Notes under the pieces: model-generated | What the model saw: only the letters and a program-made list of their open reading frames with translations | Told to the model about the DNA's origin: nothing | The model's database searches: none | Made by a program: the position numbers and the translations under genes | Shown: in pieces, positions 32,449-41,314 of the stretch | Layout: the number at the start of each line of letters is the position of its first letter | Position numbering within the stretch: position 1 is the stretch's first letter | Source: Hymenobacter sp. H14-R3 | Lineage (GTDB): Bacteria > Bacteroidota > Bacteroidia > Cytophagales > Hymenobacteraceae | NCBI RefSeq assembly: GCF_030063445.1 | Contig: NZ_JASITD010000011.1 | Coordinates: forward strand, 109,149-173,148 | Direction: 5' to 3' | DNA length: 64,000 bases

Positions 32449-34851
32449 ATGCGAAACCTTGACTTACTGGCTAAGCTTTGGGCCTGCCTGCTGCTACTAG
32501 CCTGGGCCCAGCCGGTGCAGGCCCAGCGACTGGCCGTGGGGGCCTACCACACGGCGGCTATTTTCCCAAACGGCACCCTCTGGACCTGGGGCAACGGCGG
32601 CAGCCGGCAATTGGGCACCGGCAGCTTTGTCAACCAGCCCCTACCCACGCAAGTGGGCACCGCCACCACCTGGGCCAGCGTGGCTGCCGGGCAATTCAAC
32701 ACGGCGGCCATCCGCACCGATGGCACGCTCTGGGCCTGGGGCAGCAATAGCTACGGCCAGCTCGGTGATGGCACTACTACCCCGCGCAATACGCCCGTGC
32801 AGGTGGGCACCGCTACTACCTGGCGCAGCGTCAGCATTGGCTACGGCCACCTGGTAGCGGTGCGTACCGATGGTACGCTTTGGGCCTGGGGCCGCAATGA
32901 CGATGGTCAGCTCGGCGACGGCAGTACCACCAACCAGCTCGTACCCGTGCAAATTGGTGTGGCTACCACGTGGCGCAGCGTGAGCGCAGGGTTCAGCCAC
33001 ACCGTGGGCGTGCGTACCGATGGCACCCTCTGGGCCTGGGGTAACGGCTACGCCACCGGCACCCCCGATCCAGCCAACCAGCTCAGCCCCAAGCAGGTAG
33101 GCACCGCCACCTGGCGCACGGCCAGCGCGGGCCAGACGTATACCCTGGCCGTGCGCCAGGACGGCACGCTCTGGAGCTGGGGTAACAACCAGTTTGGCCA
33201 GCTGGGCGATGGCACTACCACCAGCCATAGCACCCCGCAGCAAGTGGGCACCGCCACTGCCTGGCAAAGCGTGGCCGCCGGCGATACGCACGGCCTGGCC
33301 CTGCGCCAGGATGGCACCCTCTGGGCCTGGGGCGCCAACCGGGCGGGCCAGCTTGGCGACGGGGCTACTGCCAGCCAGCTTAGCCCGGTGGAGGCCGGGG
33401 CCGGAGCTACCTGGCAAAGCATAGCCAGCAGCTCGGGGGCTAGCCACTCGGCAGCCCTACGCCAGGATGGCACCCTCTGGACCTGGGGCCTCAACAACAA
33501 CGGCCAGTTGGGCGCGGGCTTTACCAAGCAGCTTCTACCCCTGCCCGTGGCCACCACCTGGGCCAGCGTAGGCGCGGGCTCCAACAGTACGCTCGGCCTG
33601 CGGCCCGATGGTACCCTCTGGACCTGGGGCGATAATCCCAATGGCCAATTGGGCACTGGCACCAGCGGCAACCAACAAGTGCCCACCCAAGTGGGTACCG
33701 CTGCCTGGCGCAGCGTGAGTGTCGGCCGTTGGCACATGGCCGCTATCCATACCAACGGCACCCTCTGGACCTGGGGTGGCAACCAGTTTGGGGAGCTGGG
33801 CCTGGGCACTACTACCAATCAGAATACCCCCGTGCAAGTGGGCACCGCCACCACTTGGCTAAGCGTGAGCGCGGGGGATTTTTATACCCTGGCCGTGCGC
33901 CAGGACGGCACGCTCTGGGCCTGGGGCGACAATACCTACGGCCAACTGGGCGACGGCACTACTACCAACCGCAGCACGCCGCAGCAAGTGGGCACCGCCA
34001 CTACCTGGCGCAGCGTGAGCGCGGGTGGGTGGCACTGCCTGGCCGTGCGCCAGGATGGTACCCTCTGGGCCTGGGGCGATAATACCGACGGCCAGCTAGG
34101 TACCGCTACGGCCACCACCACCCAGCCTACGCCCATGCAGGTAGGCACGGCCGCCACTTGGGCGAGCGTAACCGCCGGCACTTTCCACTCCTTGGCTCTG
34201 CGCCAGGACGGCACCCTCTGGGCCTGGGGCGATAATAACTCTGGCCAACTCGGCGACGGCACTACGACCGGGCACCCGACCCCCGTGCAGCTAGGTACGG
34301 CCGCTACCTGGGCGAGCGTGAGCGCCGGGGTCTACCACACCGTAGCCCTGCGCCAAAATGGTAGCCTCTGGGCCTGGGGCAATAATGGCTACGGCCAGCT
34401 CGGCACGGGTACTACCAGCCCGCAGCTCACGCCTGTGGCAGTAGGCACCGCTACTTGGCAAGGCGTGGCGGCGGGTGCCTACCATACGGCGGCCCTCCGC
34501 ACCGATGGCGCTATCTGGGCCTGGGGCAATAATACCAACGGGCAAACCGGCCGGTCCAATGCCAACCCATTGCCCATTTATATTCCTTATCCGGCTACCG
34601 CCCTGGCCACCACCCAGGCAGCCAACACCGCCGCTACCTGGCAGCTTGCCCCCAACCCCGCCCACGGCCGCGCCCAGCTGCTGGGCCTGCCCGCCGGCCC
34701 CGTGGTCGGCCAGCTCTTCGACAGCCAGGGCCGCCTCGTGCGCACCACCGCCTCGGCCGAGGTCGAGCTGGCGGGGCTGGCCCCGGGCTTCTACTTGCTG
34801 CGCGCCGCGGCGGGCGGGGCTACGCGTACCCTGCGCTTAGTAGTGGAATAA
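32449..34851 (+). CDS. RCC1-repeat secreted protein with T9SS-type tail
   Basis: 800 residues from the ATG at 32449 (signal peptide to AQAQ). Fourteen RCC1-like units are visible, each with a core of the type [21 protein letters not shown], which would fit two seven-bladed propellers. The C-terminal ~75 residues (LAPNPAHGRAQLLGLPAGP ... LRLVVE) are a type IX secretion tail, about 93 percent identical in DNA to the tail of the broken paralogue upstream. Surface display and protein or glycan binding are likely; the ligand is unknown. A terminator follows. Confidence 0.88.
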   Translation: MRNLDLLAKLWACLLLLAWAQPVQAQRLAVGAYHTAAIFPNGTLWTWGNGGSRQLGTGSFVNQPLPTQVGTATTWASVAAGQFNTAAIRTDGTLWAWGSNSYGQLGDGTTTPRNTPVQVGTATTWRSVSIGYGHLVAVRTDGTLWAWGRNDDGQLGDGSTTNQLVPVQIGVATTWRSVSAGFSHTVGVRTDGTLWAWGNGYATGTPDPANQLSPKQVGTATWRTASAGQTYTLAVRQDGTLWSWGNNQFGQLGDGTTTSHSTPQQVGTATAWQSVAAGDTHGLALRQDGTLWAWGANRAGQLGDGATASQLSPVEAGAGATWQSIASSSGASHSAALRQDGTLWTWGLNNNGQLGAGFTKQLLPLPVATTWASVGAGSNSTLGLRPDGTLWTWGDNPNGQLGTGTSGNQQVPTQVGTAAWRSVSVGRWHMAAIHTNGTLWTWGGNQFGELGLGTTTNQNTPVQVGTATTWLSVSAGDFYTLAVRQDGTLWAWGDNTYGQLGDGTTTNRSTPQQVGTATTWRSVSAGGWHCLAVRQDGTLWAWGDNTDGQLGTATATTTQPTPMQVGTAATWASVTAGTFHSLALRQDGTLWAWGDNNSGQLGDGTTTGHPTPVQLGTAATWASVSAGVYHTVALRQNGSLWAWGNNGYGQLGTGTTSPQLTPVAVGTATWQGVAAGAYHTAALRTDGAIWAWGNNTNGQTGRSNANPLPIYIPYPATALATTQAANTAATWQLAPNPAHGRAQLLGLPAGPVVGQLFDSQGRLVRTTASAEVELAGLAPGFYLLRAAAGGATRTLRLVVE

Positions 34852-34874
34852 GACGCATTCCACACGTTGCTTCT

Positions 34875-34906
34875 AAAGCCCTTACCAGCTCTGGTAAGGG
34901 CTTTTT
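34875..34906 (+). terminator. Rho-independent terminator
   Basis: Perfect 14-base arms AAAGCCCTTACCAG / CTGGTAAGGGCTTT with a 2-base loop, followed by TTCC and a T-rich stretch, 23 bases after the RCC1 stop. Confidence 0.85.
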
Positions 34907-34989
34907 CCATTTTCCTCAAAATGCCGGGACCGGGTTATAAGCCGCCGTATCTTGTGTGGCCTGGCAACTGGCACCAGCAATTTTGAGGC

Positions 34990-35535
34990 TTATACTACTA
35001 AAGCCAACGGCTCAAAAGTTGGTGGTAAGGGCAGGTAATCTGTTCCCAGTACTCGCTTCACTTTTTGCTCATCCAGGCAATTATCAACAAACTCACTCAG
35101 ATTGGCCCCGCCGTAACGCATACCTCCCATGCGTGACGCCAGTACGTAGATGGGCAGCTCCTCATCAGGTCCGCGCTTGCTCATGTCCCAGGCCAAGTAT
35201 TCGCCGTTCTCACTCATGGCGAAGGGCAGCAGCGACTTCTCCAGGCCCGGATAGCCGTCGGGCTCCAAAAAAAGCGGGTGGTATCCCATTTCTGCGTAGA
35301 ACTCGTCCATTCCCTCCTTAATCCAAGGGCTGCGCACCTGCCAGGAGTCGGGGTAGTTGCCCAGGGGCACGTAGATGAGGAACAGCTCCCCCAGGCGGCC
35401 CCACCCAAACTCCCGGGCGAACGTTTGGTAAGAGGGCGGAAAGCCCATGTTATCGGGCAGCCGGTGCGTGGTGAGGTACACTAGGTCGGCGGCCACCGGC
35501 GAGGCCGGCCGGGGCAGGTGTTGAAAAAGCGACAT
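34990..35535 (-). CDS. SMI1/KNR4 (SUKH) family protein
   Basis: 181 residues from the ATG at 35535 (MSLFQHLPRPASP). The order PPSYQTFAREFGWGRL, then a short strand, LPFAMSENGEYLAWDM and a late VLASRMGGMRYGGANLSEFV matches the SUKH superfamily: an N-terminal ...P.sY..Fl...G.g pair, an acidic strand for partner binding and a C-terminal helix. Many SUKH proteins are immunity proteins against polymorphic or contact-dependent toxins. No toxin gene lies next to it, so the role here is open. Confidence 0.72.
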   Translation of the reverse strand: MSLFQHLPRPASPVAADLVYLTTHRLPDNMGFPPSYQTFAREFGWGRLGELFLIYVPLGNYPDSWQVRSPWIKEGMDEFYAEMGYHPLFLEPDGYPGLEKSLLPFAMSENGEYLAWDMSKRGPDEELPIYVLASRMGGMRYGGANLSEFVDNCLDEQKVKRVLGTDYLPLPPTFEPLALVV

Positions 35536-35594
35536 GTGATGTAGGCAGGAGGGGATTGAATGAACACAAAAATGGCGCGGCAAGGCTTATCATT

Positions 35595-36608
35595 ATGGCT
35601 GATGCCGGGCCGTCGCCCTTCCGTTCACCTAGTCCCTGCCCCTTGCCTACCCCGCCACCCGTTATTCGCGTTGCCCACCTTACTAAGCGCTTCGGCGCGC
35701 AGCTCGTCGTCGATGACCTCAGCTTTGAGGTGCCCGCCGGCGAAACCCTGGTGCTGCTCGGGCCCAGCGGCTGCGGCAAAACCACGCTGCTCAAAACTCT
35801 CAACCGCCTCATCGAGCCCGACGGCGGCACCATCGAAATCAACGGCCGCGATGTGCGCCAGCAGCGCCCCGAGGCGCTGCGGCGCGGCATCGGCTACGTC
35901 ATTCAGCAGGTGGGGCTGCTGCCGCATTACACTGTCGCTCAGAATATTGGCCTGGTGCCCGGCCTACTGGGCCAGCCGCCCGCCGCCACGGCTGCCCGCA
36001 CCACGGCCCTGCTCGAGCGCCTGCACCTGCCCGCCGCGCAGTTTGCCCACGTGCTGCCGGCCCAGCTCTCGGGCGGGCAGGCGCAGCGCGTGGGGCTGGC
36101 CCGCGCCCTGGCCGCCGACCCGCCCGTGGTGCTGCTCGATGAGCCCTTCGGGGCGCTCGACCCGCTCACCCGCGCCGCCGTGCGCCGCGACTTTCGGGAG
36201 CTCGACGAGCTGCGCCGCAAAACGGTGGTGCTCGTGACCCACGACGTAGCCGAGGCCTTCGAGCTGGCCGACCGCATTATGCTGCTCAATAATGGCCGCA
36301 TTCAGCAGTTGGGCCCGCCCCGCGAGCTGCTGCGCCAGCCCGCCAACGCCTTCGTGCGCAGCTTCTTCCAGGCCGAGCGGCTGGGCTTAGAGATGCGCGT
36401 AACTACCCTGGCCGAGGTGCAGCCTTTTTTGCCGGTCACCGCCCCGGCCGCGCCGGCGGGCACCCCGGCCCTGCCCCCCACTACCAGCGTGCAGGAAGCC
36501 CTGGCCCGGCTGGCCGAAGCCGGCCCCGCGGGCCTGGCGCTGGCGGGCACGCCGGGCCGGCTCACGCCCGGCAACGTGCTGGCGGCTTTCGGCCAGTTTC
36601 TGACTTAG
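35595..36608 (+). CDS. OpuC/ProV-type ABC transporter ATPase
   Basis: 337 residues from the ATG at 35595. Complete ATPase motifs: Walker A GPSGCGKTTLLK, Q-loop YVIQQVGLLPHYTV, signature LSGGQAQRV, Walker B VVLLDEPFGALDP, switch His VTHDVAE. The sequence after the Q-loop and the phrase GALDPLTRAAVRRDF are typical of quaternary-amine (betaine/choline/ergothioneine-type) importers. The C-terminal ~85 residues look like a shortened CBS-like region with a Pro/Ala linker. The matching permease-binding-protein fusion is at 41315-42886, unusually far away. Confidence 0.88.
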   Translation: MADAGPSPFRSPSPCPLPTPPPVIRVAHLTKRFGAQLVVDDLSFEVPAGETLVLLGPSGCGKTTLLKTLNRLIEPDGGTIEINGRDVRQQRPEALRRGIGYVIQQVGLLPHYTVAQNIGLVPGLLGQPPAATAARTTALLERLHLPAAQFAHVLPAQLSGGQAQRVGLARALAADPPVVLLDEPFGALDPLTRAAVRRDFRELDELRRKTVVLVTHDVAEAFELADRIMLLNNGRIQQLGPPRELLRQPANAFVRSFFQAERLGLEMRVTTLAEVQPFLPVTAPAAPAGTPALPPTTSVQEALARLAEAGPAGLALAGTPGRLTPGNVLAAFGQFLT

Positions 36609-36767
36609 CGGCTGTATAAAAGCCCCGCGCCAGCCGCTGTTTCTACCTGCCGCTTGGTGGGCGGCCACGCCTCTTTTTACAAAATCCGGGCTATTGGTGC
36701 CATATTGCGCGGCGCGGCCCCCTTCCGCGCTTCTGCCTTATTCTCACTATTTTAGTCAGTTCCACCC

Positions 36768-38177
36768 TTGAAAAACCGCGCAACTCTCGCCGCTCGCCTG
36801 GCGGCCGGTGCGCTGGCCCTGCTGCCAGCCCTGGCCCTGCGGCCGGCCTACCCGGCTCCGGTGCCCGCCGCCAACGGCCTGCGGGCCGAGCAACGCCTTT
36901 TCGATGGCAAAACCCTCGCGGGCTGGAAGCGCCTGGGCGGCACGGCCGATTACAAGGTCGAGAACGGGGCCATCGTGGGCACCACGGTCATGAACTCCGG
37001 CAACACCTTTCTGGTCACGGAGAAGGAGTACGGCGACTTCAGCCTGGAGCTGGATATTAAGATAGAGAGCGCGGAAAGCAACTCAGGCGTGCAGACGCGC
37101 AGCCACTTCGACGCGGCCGAGCAGCCGGGCAAAGTGTACGGCCGGCAGCTGGAAATCGACCCCTCGGCGCGCAGCTGGTCGGGCGGCATCTACGACGAGG
37201 CCCGCCGCCAGTGGCTCTACCCGCTCGATTTGCACCCGCAGGCCAAAACGGCCTTCAAGCTCGGCCAGTACAACCACGTGAAGGTGGAGTGCCTCGGCAA
37301 CGAGATGAAGACCTGGATTAACAACGTGCCGGTGGCCTACGTGGTGGACCCCGTGGACCCCAAAGGCTTTATCGGCCTGCAAGTGCACGGCATCACCACC
37401 AAGGAGCAGGAGGGGAAAAAGGTGTATTTCAAGAACATCATTATCCAAACGGCCGACCTCAAGCCCAGCCCGTTTCCGGCCGATATCTACGTGGTCAACT
37501 TCGTGCCCAACTACCTCACGCCCTACGAGCAGCAGCACGGCTGGAAGCTGCTCTACGATGGCAAAACCAGCCAGGGCTGGCGCAGCGTGAAGGGCGGCGC
37601 TTTTCCGAGCGGCGGCTGGCAAACCGACGGCGGCACCATGACCATTCAGGCCTCGCAGGGCAAGGAGGCGGCCAACGTGGGCGACATCATTACCGATGCC
37701 GAGTACCGGGCCTTCGACCTCTCGTTTGATTTTAAGCTGACGCCGGGGGCCAACAGCGGGGTGAAGTACTTCGTGACGCTGGCCGAGAAAACCCAGGGCT
37801 CGGCCATCGGCCTCGAATACCAGGTGCTCGACGATGCCCTGCACCCCGATGCCAAGCTGGGCCGCGACGGCAACCGTACGCTGGCCTCGCTCTACGACCT
37901 GCAAACGGCTACCAAACCCGAGCGCTTCCTCCACCCCATTGGCGAGTGGAACACGGGCCGCGTGGTAGTGTACCCCAACAACCACGTCGAGCACTACCTC
38001 AACGGGGTGAAGGTGCTGGAATACGAGCGCGGCTCGCCCGCGTTCCGCGCCCTGGTGGCCGGGAGTAAATACAAGGTGTGGCCCAACTTTGGCGAGGCCC
38101 CGGCCGGCCACCTCCTGCTGCAAGACCACGGCAACGAGGTAGCGTTTCGCAGCATTAAGCTCAAGGAGCTGAAGTAG
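36768..38177 (+). CDS. Secreted protein with two DUF1080 (3-keto-disaccharide hydrolase) domains
   Basis: 469 residues from a TTG start at 36768. A signal segment is followed by two tandem domains, each opening with the family phrase: LFDGKTLAGWKRLGG (about residue 44) and LLYDGKTSQGWRSVKGG (about residue 262). Both contain NSGV (ESNSGVQTRSHF, GANSGVKYFVTL) and the tryptophan-rich jelly-roll core. DUF1080 proteins are now known to cleave 3-keto-glycosides; the oxidoreductase gene directly downstream fits that pathway. Confidence 0.87.
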   Translation: MKNRATLAARLAAGALALLPALALRPAYPAPVPAANGLRAEQRLFDGKTLAGWKRLGGTADYKVENGAIVGTTVMNSGNTFLVTEKEYGDFSLELDIKIESAESNSGVQTRSHFDAAEQPGKVYGRQLEIDPSARSWSGGIYDEARRQWLYPLDLHPQAKTAFKLGQYNHVKVECLGNEMKTWINNVPVAYVVDPVDPKGFIGLQVHGITTKEQEGKKVYFKNIIIQTADLKPSPFPADIYVVNFVPNYLTPYEQQHGWKLLYDGKTSQGWRSVKGGAFPSGGWQTDGGTMTIQASQGKEAANVGDIITDAEYRAFDLSFDFKLTPGANSGVKYFVTLAEKTQGSAIGLEYQVLDDALHPDAKLGRDGNRTLASLYDLQTATKPERFLHPIGEWNTGRVVVYPNNHVEHYLNGVKVLEYERGSPAFRALVAGSKYKVWPNFGEAPAGHLLLQDHGNEVAFRSIKLKELK

Positions 38178-38252
38178 GGGGTGAGGCGCCCACGTTAGCG
38201 CCGCCCCACTCCACTCCCAACACCCCCTTCCATCATCCCACCCCTCAACCCT

Positions 38253-39611
38253 ATGTCAACTCCTCGTCGTTTCTTTATCAAGCAGGCTGCCCTTGCCGGG
38301 GCGGCGGCCATTGTGGCGCCGCGCGTGGTGTGGTCGGCGAGCAGCTACAAGCGCATTATTGGGGCCAACGACCGGGTGCGGGTGGGCGTGGTGGGCTTTT
38401 CTGACCGGCACCGCGGCTCGCACATGCCGTGCTTTCTCAACCACTACAAGGAGCTGAACTTCGACATAGTGGGCGTATCCGATATCTGGAGTAAGCGCCG
38501 GGAGGAGGGCGCGGCCCTGTGGCAGGAAAAACTGGGGCACCCCGTGGCCGCCTACCGCAACAACGACGAGCTCTACGCCAGCAAAAACGTGGATGCCGTG
38601 TTTATCGGCACCGCCGATTTTCAGCACGCGCTGCACGCCATTGAGGCCGTGCGGGCGGGCTGCGATGCCTACGTGGAGAAGCCCTTTGCCGAAACGATGG
38701 CCGACAACCGGGCCGCCCTCCAGGCCATCAAGGGCTCGAAGCAGATTGTGCAGATTGGCTCGCAGCGCCGCAGCGGGGCCAACTACCGGGCGGCCGAGCA
38801 GTTTATCAAATCGGGTAAGTTTGGGCCCATCACCATGGTGGAGCTGACCTGGAACGTGAACCAGCCCGGCCGCTGGCGCCGGCCCGAGCTGCTGACGCAG
38901 CTGCGCGAGGCCGACACCGACTGGAAGCGCTACCTGATGAACCGGCCCTTCGAGGCCTTCGATCCGCGCAAGTACCTGGAATACCGCTTGTTCTGGCCCT
39001 ACTCATCGGGCCTGCCGGGCCAGTGGATGAGCCACCAGATTGATACCGTGCACTGGTTTACGGGCCTGCCTCACCCCCGCAGCGTGGTGGCCAACGGCGG
39101 CATTTACATGTGGAAGGACGGCCGCCGCAACTGGGACACCCTCACGGCGGTGTTCGACTACGGCCCGGCCAACGACCCCACCACCGGCTTTCAGGTGGCG
39201 TTTGGCTCGCGCATGCACAACGGCGACGAGCACCCCACCGAAATCTATTACTCCAACGGCGGCGAACTCAACCTCAACACCAACCTCATCTCGCCCCGGG
39301 GCGGCCTCACCAAGCAGTTTGCCGATGCCATGCACCTACCCGCCAACCTGCTGCCCGAAACCAAGCTCACGGACGCGCAGGCCGTGGTAACCTCGGCCAA
39401 TACCGGCGGCGACCAGCTCACCTCCAACCACATCCGCAACTGGATGGAGTGCGTGCGCAGCCGCCAGCAGCCCAACGCCCCCGTGGAAGCCGGCTACAGC
39501 CACTCCATCGCCAACATCATGACCACCGCCGCCTCCCACACGGGCCTCAAAGCCACGTTCGATGAAAAAACCCAGGAGGTAATGGTTGGTGGTAAGGTCT
39601 TCACAGCCTAG
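38253..39611 (+). CDS. Exported Gfo/Idh/MocA family oxidoreductase
   Basis: 452 residues. The N-terminus RRFFIKQAALAGAAAIVAP is a Tat-type signal. The Rossmann strand (RVRVGVVGFSDRHRG), the catalytic-lysine motif YVEKPFAET and the VQIGSQRRSG segment are those of the Gfo/Idh/MocA dehydrogenases, which oxidise or reduce sugar hydroxyls with NAD(P). Together with the DUF1080 protein 75 bases upstream it suggests periplasmic interconversion and cleavage of 3-keto sugars. Confidence 0.9.
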   Translation: MSTPRRFFIKQAALAGAAAIVAPRVVWSASSYKRIIGANDRVRVGVVGFSDRHRGSHMPCFLNHYKELNFDIVGVSDIWSKRREEGAALWQEKLGHPVAAYRNNDELYASKNVDAVFIGTADFQHALHAIEAVRAGCDAYVEKPFAETMADNRAALQAIKGSKQIVQIGSQRRSGANYRAAEQFIKSGKFGPITMVELTWNVNQPGRWRRPELLTQLREADTDWKRYLMNRPFEAFDPRKYLEYRLFWPYSSGLPGQWMSHQIDTVHWFTGLPHPRSVVANGGIYMWKDGRRNWDTLTAVFDYGPANDPTTGFQVAFGSRMHNGDEHPTEIYYSNGGELNLNTNLISPRGGLTKQFADAMHLPANLLPETKLTDAQAVVTSANTGGDQLTSNHIRNWMECVRSRQQPNAPVEAGYSHSIANIMTTAASHTGLKATFDEKTQEVMVGGKVFTA

Positions 39612-39708
39612 GACTTACCAGTAGTGTGTACGGGCGGCCCCTACCCTACCTCGTATAAAAGCGCTGGGTGCAGCCGCGGCCGGCGCTAACCCTGTGCTAA
39701 CCAGCCCA

Positions 39709-40419
39709 CTATTCCAGGTAAGCCAGCACCTCCACCAAGGATTCGACGCGGTGAAAATCCAGGCCCACCAGCTGGGCGGCGGGCACTTCCTCGTGAATCC
39801 AGGTGGTGTGGTAGGGCACGTGGATGGCGGGCGCACCCAGCGCCAGCACGGGCAGAATGTCCGATTTCAGCGAGTTGCCAATCATCACAAAGTCGGCGGG
39901 GGCCACGGCGTGGCGGGCCAGGATGCGCCGGTAGGTGGCCTCGTTTTTCTCGCTCACGATTTCGACGTGGTCAAAAAAATCACCCAGGCCCGAGCGCGCC
40001 AGCTTGCTCTCCTGGTCGAACAGGTCGCCCTTGGTGAGCACCATCAGGCGCGCGCCGCGCTGCTTGAGCGCGCTGAGCACCGCTACCACGCCGGGCAGCG
40101 GCTCGATGGGAAAGTCGAGCAGGCGCTTGCCCAGGTCGAGTAATTGCTGAATCTCCACGCCCGTCACGGCCCCGTCGGTGAGCTGAACGGCCGTTTCTAT
40201 CATGGTCAGCATCAATGATTTGGCCCCGTAGCCAAACAGGTGCATGTTGTGGCGCTGCACCGCGTAGAGGTGGCTGGCAATGCGGGCCGGGTCGCCGCAC
40301 CGCGCCAGAATGGCGGCAAGCTGGGTTTCGACGTGGTCGAAGTGCGGCTGGTTGGGCCAGAGGGTGTCGTCGGCGTCGAAGGCGATGAGCCGGGGCGGCG
40401 GCAAAAGAGGCGAAGGCAT
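39709..40419 (-). CDS. HAD family hydrolase
   Basis: 236 residues from the ATG at 40419. Motif I is FDADDTLWPN (nucleophile Asp and acid Asp two apart), motif II LMVLTKGD, motif III Lys in the KNEATYR region and motif IV GNSLKSDILPVLALG. A helical cap lies between motifs I and II, as in type C1 phosphatases. These enzymes hydrolyse small phosphate esters; the substrate is not evident. It is divergent from the CatA-like gene with a 57-base gap. Confidence 0.87.
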   Translation of the reverse strand: MPSPLLPPPRLIAFDADDTLWPNQPHFDHVETQLAAILARCGDPARIASHLYAVQRHNMHLFGYGAKSLMLTMIETAVQLTDGAVTGVEIQQLLDLGKRLLDFPIEPLPGVVAVLSALKQRGARLMVLTKGDLFDQESKLARSGLGDFFDHVEIVSEKNEATYRRILARHAVAPADFVMIGNSLKSDILPVLALGAPAIHVPYHTTWIHEEVPAAQLVGLDFHRVESLVEVLAYLE

Positions 40420-40476
40420 GGGCAAAAACCGGCTTCCGGCGGAAGCCAAGGCCCAAAAGTACCGAACTTGCCGCCC

Positions 40477-41121
40477 ATGCGCACTCTACTTGACCAGGCC
40501 ACCTGGCCCCGCCGCGAGCATTTCGCCTTTTTCACCGCCTTCGAAGAACCGTTTTTTGGCCTCGTGGCCGACGTGGACGTGACCATTGCCCGCGCCGAGG
40601 CCCGGCGGCTGGGCGTGTCGTTTTTCCTGTACTACCTCTACCAGGCCGTGGCGGCGGCCAACTCGGTACCGGAGTTTCGCCACCGCATCGAGCAGGGGCA
40701 GGTGTATTGCTACGACCAGGTGCACGCCTCGGCCACCATCGGCCGGCCCGACCACACCTTCGGCTTCTCGTTTCTGGAATACCAGCCCACCCTACCCGAG
40801 TTTCTGGCCACCGCCCAGCCCGAGATTGCGGCCGTGCAGCAGGCCGGCGGCCTGTGCCTGAGCGAGCGCACCGGCCGGCCCGACGTGCTGCACTGCTCGG
40901 CCATTCCGTGGGTGCGCTTCACGGGCCTCACCCACGCCCGCAGCTTCACCCACCCCGACAGCACCCCCAAAATCTCCTTCGGCCAGGCCTACGACCACGG
41001 CCCCGGCCAGCGCATGGCCGTGTCCGTGAACGTGCACCACGCCCTGGCCGATGGCTACCACGTGGGGCAGTTTCTGGCGGCCTTCCAGCAGCGGCTGGAT
41101 GGAAATACAACCAGTTTATAA
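40477..41121 (+). CDS. CatA-like O-acetyltransferase
   Basis: 214 residues, the size of type A chloramphenicol acetyltransferases. Seen: the N-terminal REHFAFFTAFEEPFFG, the middle FSFLEYQPTLPEF, PWVRFTGLTHA, and the catalytic His in VNVHHALADGYH (His ~186). The enzyme moves acetyl from acetyl-CoA to a hydroxyl group. Chromosomal members in Bacteroidota often have unknown physiological acceptors, so resistance should not be assumed. Confidence 0.85.
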   Translation: MRTLLDQATWPRREHFAFFTAFEEPFFGLVADVDVTIARAEARRLGVSFFLYYLYQAVAAANSVPEFRHRIEQGQVYCYDQVHASATIGRPDHTFGFSFLEYQPTLPEFLATAQPEIAAVQQAGGLCLSERTGRPDVLHCSAIPWVRFTGLTHARSFTHPDSTPKISFGQAYDHGPGQRMAVSVNVHHALADGYHVGQFLAAFQQRLDGNTTSL

Positions 41122-41130
41122 TCAGTAATT

Positions 41131-41288
41131 TGTCCTTGCGAGCATGTTGCGCATCAAGCAAGGGCGCAGGGGAGCGCGGTAATCTTTCCTGGTCGTCCTC
41201 GGCATCAGAGTTAGTAACCCGACCGGGAAGGAGAGATTGCCGCGCTCCCCTGCGCCCTTGCTTGATGCGCAACATGCTCGCAAGGACA
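41131..41288. repeat. Long palindromic element, family 1, copy A
   Basis: Arms at about 41131-41188 and 41230-41288 pair almost perfectly: 49 continuous bases, then two mismatches in the next dozen. Conserved outer ends TGTCCTTGCGAGC and an inner block GGAGCGCGGTAATCTTTCC are shared with 53933-54064; the 27 bases between them are not, yet they pair within the element. Confidence 0.95.
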
Positions 41289-41314
41289 GACGATTCGCAT
41301 CCTGCAAAGACCTC

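Noticed and set aside
41237..41314. N-terminal extension of the permease fusion
   Set aside because: It translates the right arm of the family 1 palindrome.
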